Shown: in pieces, positions 15,471 through 23,278 of the stretch
How positions within the stretch are numbered: position 1 is the first letter of the stretch
Layout of the letters: the number at the start of each line of letters is the position of its first letter
Origin: Bradyrhizobiaceae bacterium
GTDB lineage: Bacteria > Pseudomonadota > Alphaproteobacteria > Rhizobiales > Aestuariivirgaceae
Direction of reading: 5' to 3'
Assembly: GCA_947475225.1 (NCBI GenBank)
Contig: CANJMQ010000029.1
Coordinates: forward strand, 1 to 44,289
DNA length: 44,289 nt
Notes under the pieces: model-generated
Told to the model about the DNA's origin: nothing
Databases searched by the model: none
The model's input: only the letters and a program-made list of their open reading frames with translations
Position numbers and translations under genes: made by a program

Positions 15471-16691
15471 TTGCTGCTCCCCATCCTCGACAGGCATGTC
15501 ATGCGGCAGGTGTCGCTGCCCCTCGCCGGCGCGCTGATCATTGGCCTGCTCATGCTGCTCGCTGACCGCATGGTGCGCCTGCTTGACACTACGCTTGGCA
15601 AGAAAAACTCCTTCTCGGTGGTCTTCGAGATGCTGGCCTATCTTGTGCCGCACTATCTCGGCACGGCGCTTCCCGCAGCGCTCTTCCTCGGATTGCTGCT
15701 CGGCTTCGGCAAGATGTCGGCCAATTCCGAAACCGATGCCTTCATGGCGACCGGCGTGGGCCTCAACCGCATGGCCCGCCCGGTGATCCTGATGGGCGTG
15801 GCGATCAGTCTCCTCTCGCTGGTGATCATGGGCTGGCTACAGCCCTATGCGCGCTATGCCTACCGCTCGGTGGTGTTCGACGTACAGAATGTCGAGGTGT
15901 TCTATCTTGCCGAGGAAGGCGTGTTCATGCAGGCGGGCGACCGCACCTTCATAATCGACAAGCTGAACCGCAGTGCGAATTCCTTCGACCATGTGTTCAT
16001 CTATGAGAACAAGGGCGACAAGGGATCCGACACGGTCACCGCCTCGCGCGGGCGTCTGCTTGAAAGCCCGGAAGGCCAGCGGCCCACGCTCCATCTCGAG
16101 GACGGTCACCGCCTCACCTTCAAGACGCCACCAGACGTGACCTCAACTGACCCGGCCATCGGCGAGGCCACCGAATTCGCGCTTGCTGACACGCCGCTCG
16201 GCCGCATCTCCAAAGACATCTTCCGCCCGCGCGGCGATGACGAGCGCGAGTTGACGCTGCCTGAGCTCGTCACCGCCCTCGGCAACCCGCCCCCCAAGGC
16301 AACCTACGCAAACGTCAGTTCTGAACTGAGCGAACGGCTGGTGACGGCTGTGAGCATCCTGATCCTGCCCTTTCTCGCCATTCCCTTCGCCGTGGGCAAC
16401 CGGCGCAGCGCACGGGGCTTTCGCACTGGCGTTGCCCTTGTGCTGATCGTCGTCTACAACGAGATCATTCACCAGGGCGCATCGCTTTCCAACCATGGCA
16501 TCGCCTCGCCGCTGCTCACCATGTGGCTCCCTTGCCTGCTGTTGGCGCTCTTCGCCGCATGGCGCTACATCGGCACCTGCTTCACGCTGCGCAACGATCC
16601 GATCAGCGCGATCATCGACCGCGTAGGAGACGTCTTCGGCAACCTGCGCCATGTCGTGGTTCGCCGCCTTGGATGGGGAACATCGTCATGA
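15471..16691 (+). CDS. lptF: LptF/LptG family permease (LptF-like)
   Basis: A 406-residue YjgP/YjgQ-family membrane protein. Three membrane segments at about residues 15-35, 58-78 and 98-120 are followed by a periplasmic beta-jellyroll region (about 125-270, with FYLAEEGVFMQAGDRTFIIDKL) and three more segments (near 295-315, 325-345 and 350-372). In Lpt systems LptF and LptG with LptB extract a lipid from the inner membrane and pass it to the LptC/LptA bridge. Normally lptFG lie near lptD in alphaproteobacteria; here they lie inside a sphingolipid locus. That suggests a dedicated paralogue, but this is untested. The start is TTG 15471; the next in-frame ATG (15501) would cut the conserved DRHVMRQ lead-in. 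Ends in ATGA with the next gene. Confidence 0.85.
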   Translation: MLLPILDRHVMRQVSLPLAGALIIGLLMLLADRMVRLLDTTLGKKNSFSVVFEMLAYLVPHYLGTALPAALFLGLLLGFGKMSANSETDAFMATGVGLNRMARPVILMGVAISLLSLVIMGWLQPYARYAYRSVVFDVQNVEVFYLAEEGVFMQAGDRTFIIDKLNRSANSFDHVFIYENKGDKGSDTVTASRGRLLESPEGQRPTLHLEDGHRLTFKTPPDVTSTDPAIGEATEFALADTPLGRISKDIFRPRGDDERELTLPELVTALGNPPPKATYANVSSELSERLVTAVSILILPFLAIPFAVGNRRSARGFRTGVALVLIVVYNEIIHQGASLSNHGIASPLLTMWLPCLLLALFAAWRYIGTCFTLRNDPISAIIDRVGDVFGNLRHVVVRRLGWGTSS

Positions 16692-17764
16692 TGAAGATCA
16701 TCGGCTGGATGCTGAACCGCATGGTCGCCATCCGCTTCTTCGGCATATTGCTTGGAATCTCCTTCTTCGTCCTGTCGCTGGACGTTCTGACCAATGCCAA
16801 GGACCTGCAAGCGCTGCGCCCCAACGACTTGACCATCCTGCTGCAGTACATGCTGTACCGCGCGCCTGCGGTGCTCGTAAACTACATGGGCATCAGCATG
16901 CTGCTCGCCATGCTGCTGAGCCTCACGGAACTGAGCTACCGCAACGAAATGGCTGCCATGTGGGCGGCCGGCCTGTCGCCGGGTCGCCTCATCGTGATGC
17001 TGCTGCCGCTGGCCTTCGTGGCGGGGGGCATCAACTTCCTGCTTTCGGATGCGGCCATTCCCGCCACCACCCCGCAACTGCGCGATTGGGGTGTGGGCGA
17101 CTATGGCGCGGAAAAGCTCAAGCTTGGTGACAAGGACCCAATCTGGATGCGCGCCGGGCCGGACATCCTGCGTGCCGGCACCGCAAACGCTGACTCGACC
17201 ACGCTTGACGATGTCATCATCTTCCGCCGTGACGAGCAGGGCCTGCTGCGCGAGCAGATCTATGCAAAACAGGCTGAACTGGCGGACGGCCGCTGGACGC
17301 TCTCCAAGGTGCTCGTCTATTACCGCGACAATCTCCAGCCTTCGCATCTCGACACGCTGGTCTATTCCGGCAACATGAAGCCAGCCCAGGCGGGTGCGCG
17401 CTCCGGCGCGCCGGAAGACATGGCGCTGACCGAGCTGTTCTATTTCATCGACAACCAGGGCTTTGGCATCAGGCCGGTATGGGTCTACGAGACCTGGGCC
17501 AACAAGCGCATCTCGCTGTTTTTCTCTGGCCTGCTGATGATGTGCCTGTGCATCCCGCTGGCCACCCGCTTCCGTCGTGGCGGAGGCCTGGGCGCGCTGT
17601 TCGCGGTGGGCGTAGGCATCGGCTTCATCTATTTCATCATCGACGGCATCTCGCTCACCATGGGCGAACTGGGCTTCGTCAGGCCATGGATGGCTGCCTG
17701 GCTGCCGATCCTCGCTTTTGGGTCACTCGCCGTCGTCATGACGCTCAGGTCGGAAACGGTGTGA
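16688..17764 (+). CDS. lptG: LptF/LptG family permease (LptG-like)
   Basis: A 358-residue partner of the preceding permease, same YjgP/YjgQ fold. N-terminal segments include FFGILLGISFFVLSLDVL (about 17-34), a second near 60-80 and a third near 100-118. The periplasmic jellyroll spans about 125-260 (DPIWMRAGPDILRAGTAN; LREQIYAKQAELADGRWTL), and three segments close the C terminus (LFFSGLLMMCLCIPLATRF; FAVGVGIGFIYFIIDGIS; AAWLPILAFGSLAVVM). The start ATG 16688 overlaps the LptF stop as ATGA; a second ATG follows at 16691. It overlaps the lipid kinase gene by GTGA at its end. Tight coupling of permease, permease and lipid kinase is strong evidence for one pathway. No LptB, LptC or LptA gene is in the window. 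Confidence 0.86.
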   Translation: MMKIIGWMLNRMVAIRFFGILLGISFFVLSLDVLTNAKDLQALRPNDLTILLQYMLYRAPAVLVNYMGISMLLAMLLSLTELSYRNEMAAMWAAGLSPGRLIVMLLPLAFVAGGINFLLSDAAIPATTPQLRDWGVGDYGAEKLKLGDKDPIWMRAGPDILRAGTANADSTTLDDVIIFRRDEQGLLREQIYAKQAELADGRWTLSKVLVYYRDNLQPSHLDTLVYSGNMKPAQAGARSGAPEDMALTELFYFIDNQGFGIRPVWVYETWANKRISLFFSGLLMMCLCIPLATRFRRGGGLGALFAVGVGIGFIYFIIDGISLTMGELGFVRPWMAAWLPILAFGSLAVVMTLRSETV

Positions 17765-18729
17765 GCGGGCCGTTGCGGCGTGCAGGGCTGATCGTCAATC
17801 CACGGTCCGGAAAGGGCAGTGGCAAGGGTCAGGCGCTGGCGGAAGCGCTGAGGGGCGACAGCAGCATCTCTCTGCACGTGATCGAGCACTTCGGGCATCT
17901 CGAGGACATCATCTCCAGCATGGCGCGCGAACAGGTGACCGACCTGTTCATCAGCTCTGGCGACGGCACCATCCAGGAGATTCTCACGCTGCTGGCCGAA
18001 CGACGGCCCTTTCCGGAGTTGCCGCGCATCTGCCTCCTGCCGCATGGCACCACCAACCTCAGCGCCAATGACCTCGGCTTCGTGAGCCGCTCCATCGCGA
18101 CGCAGGCGGCCTTCCTGAGAAAACCGGAAGCCCGCAGCCTCGTCACGCGCAACACCATCCGCTGCCTCAATCCCGGCGACGGCAAGCTGCGCCACGGCAT
18201 GTTCGTCGGCACCGGCGCCATGTCGGTCGCCACGCACTACTGCCAGCAGGCCTTCAACGAACAGGGCGTGACGGGTCAGTGGGCCGTCGCCAAGACGCTG
18301 ATGACCGCGGTAGGCAAGTACCTGTTTTCAAGGCCCGACGCACAAGACGAGGGACGCTTCGACAGGCCCTATGCCATTTCAGTCGACGCCAACGGCCGCC
18401 GCATCGCGCATGGAACGCAGCTTCTCCAGATATCGACAACACTCGATACGCTGCTGCTCAACAGCCACCCCTTCTGGGGCGGCAAGACGGCGCCGATCCG
18501 GACGACCGTCCTCCCCTACCCTGTCCCCTCGGTGCCACGCTGGATGCTACCCATCATGTATGGCGGCGAGAACCACGCCAGTCCGCCGGGTGCCACGAGC
18601 TTCTGTTCAGATGCACTGGAGGTTTACTCCGACGTGATGTTCGTGATCGATGGCGAATTCTTTCCGCCACCCGTCGGCGAGCCGCTGCGGCTCGAAACAG
18701 GCCCATTGTTCACCTTCATCAGGAGCTGA
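17761..18729 (+). CDS. Diacylglycerol kinase-type lipid kinase, candidate ceramide kinase
   Basis: A 322-residue member of the DAGK catalytic/LCB5-YegS superfamily, which phosphorylates lipid hydroxyls with ATP. Motifs: LIVNPRSGKGSGKG (about 10-23), the nucleotide loop FISSGDGTIQEIL (63-75) and LLPHGTTNLSAND (92-104). The loop reads SGDG where most bacterial DAG kinases have GGDG; SGDG is also the form in eukaryotic sphingosine kinases. In Caulobacter a kinase of this superfamily (CpgB) phosphorylates ceramide as the first step of headgroup assembly. Placement beside spt and the candidate ceramide synthase makes the same role likely here. The GTG start at 17761 is fixed by GTGA overlap with lptG and by the first beta strand starting six residues later. 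Confidence 0.82.
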   Translation: MSGPLRRAGLIVNPRSGKGSGKGQALAEALRGDSSISLHVIEHFGHLEDIISSMAREQVTDLFISSGDGTIQEILTLLAERRPFPELPRICLLPHGTTNLSANDLGFVSRSIATQAAFLRKPEARSLVTRNTIRCLNPGDGKLRHGMFVGTGAMSVATHYCQQAFNEQGVTGQWAVAKTLMTAVGKYLFSRPDAQDEGRFDRPYAISVDANGRRIAHGTQLLQISTTLDTLLLNSHPFWGGKTAPIRTTVLPYPVPSVPRWMLPIMYGGENHASPPGATSFCSDALEVYSDVMFVIDGEFFPPPVGEPLRLETGPLFTFIRS

Positions 18730-18861
18730 GCCTCCGCGCTGACCTTTCCTTCGCCTTGCTCCAGCTCGACTGGTGAATCGTTTTCCTGCTGCTGAATAGG
18801 GCTCTACGGATCAGGTCCGGCGAAGGTATTGCAAGAGAATTGTGGACGGTGGATGGGCTGC

Positions 18862-20070
18862 CTAACCGTTGGCGACCTTCTTGCCGTGGCCCTGCGCCAC
18901 CACCGCGCCGAACAGTTCGATGATCCGGTCGATCTCGGCGTCCGAATGCGCAGCGGACACCGAGCAGCGCAGCAGGCAGAGCTTGTTGGGCGTACCGGGC
19001 GGCAGCGCGATGTTGACATAGACACCCGCCTTGAGCAGCGCGCCCCACATCGCAATCGTCGAGGGCTCGTCCGGGCACCGCACCGCCACGACTGGGCTCA
19101 CCACGTCACAGCCAAGCTCCAGGCCCAGATCCTTGAATCCGTGGAACAGCCGCGCCGAATTCTCGGCAAGCTTCTTCCTGCGCTGCGGTTCGGCCGCCAG
19201 CTTGCGGATCGCCGCCAGCGAAGTGGCGATCGACGCCGGTGAGGACGACGCTGTGAACATGTACGGCCGCATGGCATAACGCAGGTATTCGAAATAGGGA
19301 TGGTCACCCGCCCCGAAGCCGCCGATGGCGCCAACGCTCTTCGAGAAGGTGCCGACCACGAAGTCCACTTCCTTCTCGAGCCCCGCTTCATCAGCCAGGC
19401 CACGGCCATGCGGGCCCAGCACGCCGAAGGAATGCGCCTCGTCGACGAGCAGCTGGAAGCCGTGCTTCTTCTTCACCTCGACAAAATCGGCCAAGGGGGC
19501 GCGGTCGCCCATCATCGAATAGATGCCTTCGAGGACGACGAGCTTGCCGCCTTCATCCGCCTCGCCGCGCGCCAGCCGCTTGTCGAGGTCGGCGGCGTCG
19601 TTGTGGCGGAAGCGCACCAGCTTGGCGCCGGACAGCGTGCAGCCGTCATAGATCGAGCTGTGCGAATCGGCGTCGAGATAGATCGTGTCGCGGGCCCCTG
19701 CGAGGCCCGACATCATGCCGAGGTTCGCCTGGTAGCCGGTGGTGAACACGATGCAATGCTTGCGGTCGAGGAAGGTCGCGAACTCAAGCTCGAGCTCACG
19801 GTGGAGCGAAAACGAGCCATTGGCAATGCGTGAGCCCGTTGTGCCGGTGCCGAATTCGGCGAGTGCCTTCTGGCCTGCCGCGATGCACTCGGCATCGAAC
19901 GTGATGCCCATGTAGTTGTTGGTGCCCGCAAGGATCGTCTCGCGGCCGTCGATCAGGGCGCGGGTGGGCGAGATGAGCTTTTCGTTGACCACGCCAACGG
20001 CGTCGCCGCCAAGCGCCTTCATGCGCATGTGACGGTCGGAGATTGTCGCGAGCTTGGCGAGCAGGTCCAT
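18862..20070 (-). CDS. spt: Serine palmitoyltransferase (alpha-oxoamine synthase family)
   Basis: PLP enzyme condensing L-serine with a fatty acyl thioester to 3-ketosphinganine, the first committed sphingolipid step. 402 residues, soluble, normal for bacterial SPT. Landmarks: GTGTTGSRIANGS (74-86), substrate-stacking His137 in DADSHSS, DEAHSFG (210-216) with the pyridine-contacting Asp210, and the Schiff-base Lys244 in GTFSKSVGAIGGF. Relatives (KBL, BioF, HemA) share these, so the SPT call rests on the adjoining ACP, reductase and acyl ligase, the same gene set as the Caulobacter ceramide genes. AAGGGG precedes the ATG at 20068-20070; only three bases separate it from the ACP stop. The gene is last in its unit and converges on the lipid kinase across 132 bases without a clear terminator. 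Confidence 0.9.
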   Translation of the reverse strand: MDLLAKLATISDRHMRMKALGGDAVGVVNEKLISPTRALIDGRETILAGTNNYMGITFDAECIAAGQKALAEFGTGTTGSRIANGSFSLHRELELEFATFLDRKHCIVFTTGYQANLGMMSGLAGARDTIYLDADSHSSIYDGCTLSGAKLVRFRHNDAADLDKRLARGEADEGGKLVVLEGIYSMMGDRAPLADFVEVKKKHGFQLLVDEAHSFGVLGPHGRGLADEAGLEKEVDFVVGTFSKSVGAIGGFGAGDHPYFEYLRYAMRPYMFTASSSPASIATSLAAIRKLAAEPQRRKKLAENSARLFHGFKDLGLELGCDVVSPVVAVRCPDEPSTIAMWGALLKAGVYVNIALPPGTPNKLCLLRCSVSAAHSDAEIDRIIELFGAVVAQGHGKKVANG

Positions 20071-20073
20071 GCC

Positions 20074-20313
20074 TTACCCCTTCTTTGTCCGGGCTTCGAC
20101 CACCTTGGCGAGGTCGGCCACCGTGCGCGTTTCGGAGAGCACGTTGAGCGGGATCTCGATGTCGAAATGGTCCTCAACCTCCATCACGAAGTCCATCACC
20201 GTGACGGAGTCGATGTTGAGGTCGGTCGAGATGTCGGTGGCGGCCGAGAGAACCGTGCCATTGGTATTGAAAGGTTCGAGCAGCTTGCAGAGCTGGGATA
20301 CGGTGTCGGTCAT
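20074..20313 (-). CDS. Acyl carrier protein dedicated to sphingolipid synthesis
   Basis: A 79-residue ACP. Ser36 in NIDSVTVMDFVMEVEDHF is the phosphopantetheine attachment site; DSV replaces the DSL of housekeeping ACPs. The overall pattern (four helices, acidic helix II, a basic tail EARTKKG) fits a specialised ACP. Located between cerR and spt, it most likely carries the fatty acyl group loaded by the upstream ligase and offered to Spt, as shown for the Caulobacter counterpart. The ATG at 20311-20313 overlaps the cerR stop as ATGA, and AAGGA sits seven bases ahead. A longer upstream reading frame is only the antisense or out-of-frame continuation into cerR. Confidence 0.92.
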   Translation of the reverse strand: MTDTVSQLCKLLEPFNTNGTVLSAATDISTDLNIDSVTVMDFVMEVEDHFDIEIPLNVLSETRTVADLAKVVEARTKKG

Positions 20314-21281
20314 TGAGACATCCTTGAACTGGCGGTCCTTGTATCGGTGCCGCGCCCCTGAGGCAACCATCCGGCACTGCGGTACCAGGTCACGGTTTCG
20401 GCAAAACCCCTGTCGAACGAAATGGGGTCGTCCAGCGCCAATGCGCTGGGTCTCGCCACCCAGTCCGGGTGATAGAGTTCGGCGATCTTGCCGCGGTTCA
20501 CCATGCCGGGCTTGCCCGTCAAGCGGGAGAAGCCTTCCGCAACGGCGGCCACGGCGGCCGGGATGGCCCGCGGCAAAAACAGCGGGCGGATCGGAGCACC
20601 ACGGAACAAGGACCCGGTGCGGATCAGGTCGGCCCAGCAATAGCCCCCCGGTTGACCGTCACTCACCTCGTGCAGACCCTGCTCCCGGGTCTCGACCGCC
20701 ATGACGATGAGCCGCGCCAAGTCGCGCCCGTGAATCAGCGAGAAGCGCGCTTCGGGACGGCCAGGAATGACGGCCACCGGTCGCGTCAGTTCCTTGATCA
20801 GCGGGAGCGTGCCGCGATCGCCCGGACCATAGACGGCGGGCGGCCGGAGAAGGATGGCGTTGAGCGCCGTCATGCGGTCGCGCACCATGTCTTCACCTGC
20901 ACGCTTGCTGGCGGCATAGAAGGAGAGCTGCGGCTCGCGCGCGGCGAGCGATGAAACATGCACGAAGCGGCGCACACCCGCCTTCTCTGCGGCATCGGCC
21001 AGAGCCCGCGTACCCAGCGCATTGACACGGAAATAGCCCTCGCGGTCCAGCGCGGTGAGTGCGCCGGCGAGGTGAATGACGGCATCTGCCCCACCCACCA
21101 GCCGCGCCAGCGCGGCACCATCGGCAAGATCGCCCTGCATCGTCTCGACGCCCGCCGCCAGCCCCGCCTTGTCAGGGCTGCGCACCAGCGCGCGCAGCGC
21201 ATAGCCACGCAGCAGCAATTCGGAAACGGCGTGCCGCCCGGCAAAGCCCGTGGCGCCGGTGATGGCGATGATGCGATTCAT
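20310..21281 (-). CDS. cerR: NAD-dependent epimerase/dehydratase family, ceramide reductase-like
   Basis: An extended SDR of 323 residues. The Rossmann motif is ITGATGFAGRHA (7-18), VIHLAGAL marks the central strand, and the active site is SFYAASKRAGE with Tyr-x3-Lys. Its C-terminal half is less conserved, as in the epimerase family. In Caulobacter the epimerase-like gene between the ACP and the acyl ligase (CerR) reduces the 3-keto group of the N-acylated product, and the gene order here is the same. By sequence alone it could act on another ketone or sugar; context carries the call. Start ATG 21279-21281 puts the Rossmann strand at the N terminus. It lies 28 bases after the ligase stop and overlaps the ACP start. 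Confidence 0.83.
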   Translation of the reverse strand: MNRIIAITGATGFAGRHAVSELLLRGYALRALVRSPDKAGLAAGVETMQGDLADGAALARLVGGADAVIHLAGALTALDREGYFRVNALGTRALADAAEKAGVRRFVHVSSLAAREPQLSFYAASKRAGEDMVRDRMTALNAILLRPPAVYGPGDRGTLPLIKELTRPVAVIPGRPEARFSLIHGRDLARLIVMAVETREQGLHEVSDGQPGGYCWADLIRTGSLFRGAPIRPLFLPRAIPAAVAAVAEGFSRLTGKPGMVNRGKIAELYHPDWVARPSALALDDPISFDRGFAETVTWYRSAGWLPQGRGTDTRTASSRMSQ

Positions 21282-21309
21282 GATGGCCTGCGCGAAGGGC
21301 GAAGCCTTC

Positions 21310-23109
21310 TCAGAGGGCGGCCTCGAGGCTATCGGCCACGGCGAGCAACGACGGCGCGGAAACCTCTGCAATCTCGCCGGACAGGAACTTCTGCTTGGCT
21401 GCGGCGCGTGACAGCTTGCCCGATGAGGTGAAGGGCAGGCTCTTCGGCGGCACCATGACGACCCTGCATTCGACACCGGCAGAGCGGTGGATGACGGCGG
21501 ATACCTCATGACGCAGCGCCTCGACGCTTGCCGTGTCCTGCACGCGGCAATGCACCAGCACGGTAACCTCGTCATCACCCTCGTCATTCTCGACGGCGAA
21601 GGCGGCAACATCGCCGGAGCGCAGCGGATCGATCTGTTCGGCGGCCCATTCGATGTCCTGCGGCCAGATGTTGCGGCCATTGTGCAGGATCAGGTCTTTG
21701 GCGCGGCCGGTGATCACAATCTCGCCGTCCAGCCAATAGCCCATGTCGCCGGTATCGAGGAAGCCGTTCTGGCCGATCACCGAGGCAGTGGCTTCGTCAT
21801 TGTGATAGTAGCCGGACATCAGGCTCGGCGTGTTGACGAAGATGCGTCCCACGGCGCGCGCGCCGAGGGCGTTGCCGCGCTGGTCGCGGATCTCGACGGT
21901 GCTGCCCGCCATCGGGCGGCCGCAGACCACGAAGCTGCGGGCGTTGGAGCCACGGGCCGGAACCGCCCGGCCCTCAAGCTTCAGCGCATGGCGATCGATC
22001 GAGTCGACGCGGATGGGGGCGTCAGGGTCGATGAAGGAAATGGCCAGTGTGGTTTCGGCCATGCCGTAGCTCGGCAGGAAGGCATGCGAACGGAAGCCGG
22101 CGACGGAGAGATGTGCGGCGAAGCCCTCGAGGACATCGGCGCGCACCATGTCGCCGCCAATGCCGGCGATGCGCAGGCGCGACAGGTCGAGCGTCACCGC
22201 CTCACCGTTGATGCGGCGCGCAGCAAGGTCATAGCCGAAGCTCGGTGAATAGGTGATCGTCGACTTGTTGTCCGACATCAGCTTCAGCCACAGTGCCGGC
22301 CGGCGGGCAAAAGATGTGGTGGCGAGGAAGTCGACGCTCACCTGACCCATGGCGGCCGACAGGCAGAATCCGACAAGACCCATGTCATGATACAGCGGCA
22401 GCCACGAGAATGCGCGATCCTCGGGATTGATGCGCATGCCATCATTCAGGATGCCACGGGTGTTGGCCATGATGGCCTTCTGCGAGATCAGCACACCCTT
22501 GGGGTTCGACGTCGAGCCGGAGGAATACTGGATATAGGCGTCTTCATCCGCCTTGAAGGCCTCGAGCTTCGTGGCGGCCTCGGGCAGCACCTGCAGTTCG
22601 GCGTGGGTCAGAACGCGGCGCGCACCCGCACGGGCCGCACCTTCGGTGATGTGGCCGAGCAGGTCCTCACCCGTCACCACGGTCTGCGCCTTGGCGGCGG
22701 CAAGCATGCCGGCGACGCGGTCGATGTAGGAGTCCTTGCCGCCGATATACATGGTGTAGGGCATTGGGCAGGGAATGAGGCCGGCATACTGGCAGCCGAA
22801 GAACACCGCCATGAATTCGGGACCCGTCTCGGCGACGACGGCGACGCGGTCGCCGCGCTTCAGGCCGAGAGAGAGAAGCTTGCGCGCCGTGGAAATCGCC
22901 TGGCGGCGAAGTTCGGCATAGGGCAGCACGCTCTGCAGCGCCCCGCGCGGAGAATAGAAGTTGAAGCCGGTGACGCCTTTGGCTGCGTAGTCGAGTCCTT
23001 CGGCGAGCGTGCCGAAGCCGCCGAGATTCTGGGCAAGGCTGCGATTTGAGGTCGGCGTGACCGATCCGGCCGTGTAGGCGTCAGTGCCCCGCTTCAAAGC
23101 GCTCTGCAT
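21310..23109 (-). CDS. Fatty acyl-AMP ligase / acyl-ACP synthetase
   Basis: Adenylate-forming enzyme of 599 residues, the FAAL/acyl-CoA synthetase type. The phosphate loop is YIQYSSGSTSNPKGVLIS (192-209), the A5 motif SYGMAETT (347-354), the A7 motif FLDTGDMGYW (450-459) and A8 GRAKDLILHNGRN (468-480). A SSGKLSRAA block near the C terminus carries the catalytic Lys of motif A10. It likely activates a fatty acid and transfers it to the dedicated ACP to feed Spt, as the homologous gene does in Caulobacter. First gene of the minus-strand arm, after a 169-base upstream gap that probably holds the promoter. The ATG 23107-23109 was chosen as the first one consistent with family length; its ribosome site is weak. 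Confidence 0.88.
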   Translation of the reverse strand: MQSALKRGTDAYTAGSVTPTSNRSLAQNLGGFGTLAEGLDYAAKGVTGFNFYSPRGALQSVLPYAELRRQAISTARKLLSLGLKRGDRVAVVAETGPEFMAVFFGCQYAGLIPCPMPYTMYIGGKDSYIDRVAGMLAAAKAQTVVTGEDLLGHITEGAARAGARRVLTHAELQVLPEAATKLEAFKADEDAYIQYSSGSTSNPKGVLISQKAIMANTRGILNDGMRINPEDRAFSWLPLYHDMGLVGFCLSAAMGQVSVDFLATTSFARRPALWLKLMSDNKSTITYSPSFGYDLAARRINGEAVTLDLSRLRIAGIGGDMVRADVLEGFAAHLSVAGFRSHAFLPSYGMAETTLAISFIDPDAPIRVDSIDRHALKLEGRAVPARGSNARSFVVCGRPMAGSTVEIRDQRGNALGARAVGRIFVNTPSLMSGYYHNDEATASVIGQNGFLDTGDMGYWLDGEIVITGRAKDLILHNGRNIWPQDIEWAAEQIDPLRSGDVAAFAVENDEGDDEVTVLVHCRVQDTASVEALRHEVSAVIHRSAGVECRVVMVPPKSLPFTSSGKLSRAAAKQKFLSGEIAEVSAPSLLAVADSLEAAL

Positions 23110-23141
23110 GCAATCGATACCCTGCGAATTCCAAAACTCTT

Positions 23142-23264
23142 GCCGTAACGCCGCCCAAACCGATCCGGTTCTAGGCAGCATACGGTAATTTTTCGTAACA
23201 GCGGGGGTGAGTCCGGGGAAATCAATTACTGTTTCAGTTTGTAACGATCTGGGGATGGTTACGG
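23142..23264. promoter_or_regulatory. Probable promoter region of the sphingolipid synthesis unit, with repeated GTAAC sites
   Basis: Upstream of the acyl ligase, the hexamer core GTAAC occurs at about 23145, 23195 and 23241 on the plus strand and as GTTAC at about 23258. The stretch is AT-richer than its surroundings. It may contain an operator for a dimeric regulator. I could not assign a specific sigma or repressor site; one half-site, TTAACC next to GTAACC on the minus strand, loosely resembles a CtrA box but its spacing is off. Confidence 0.35.
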
Positions 23265-23278
23265 AAGGTTAAGGTAAA

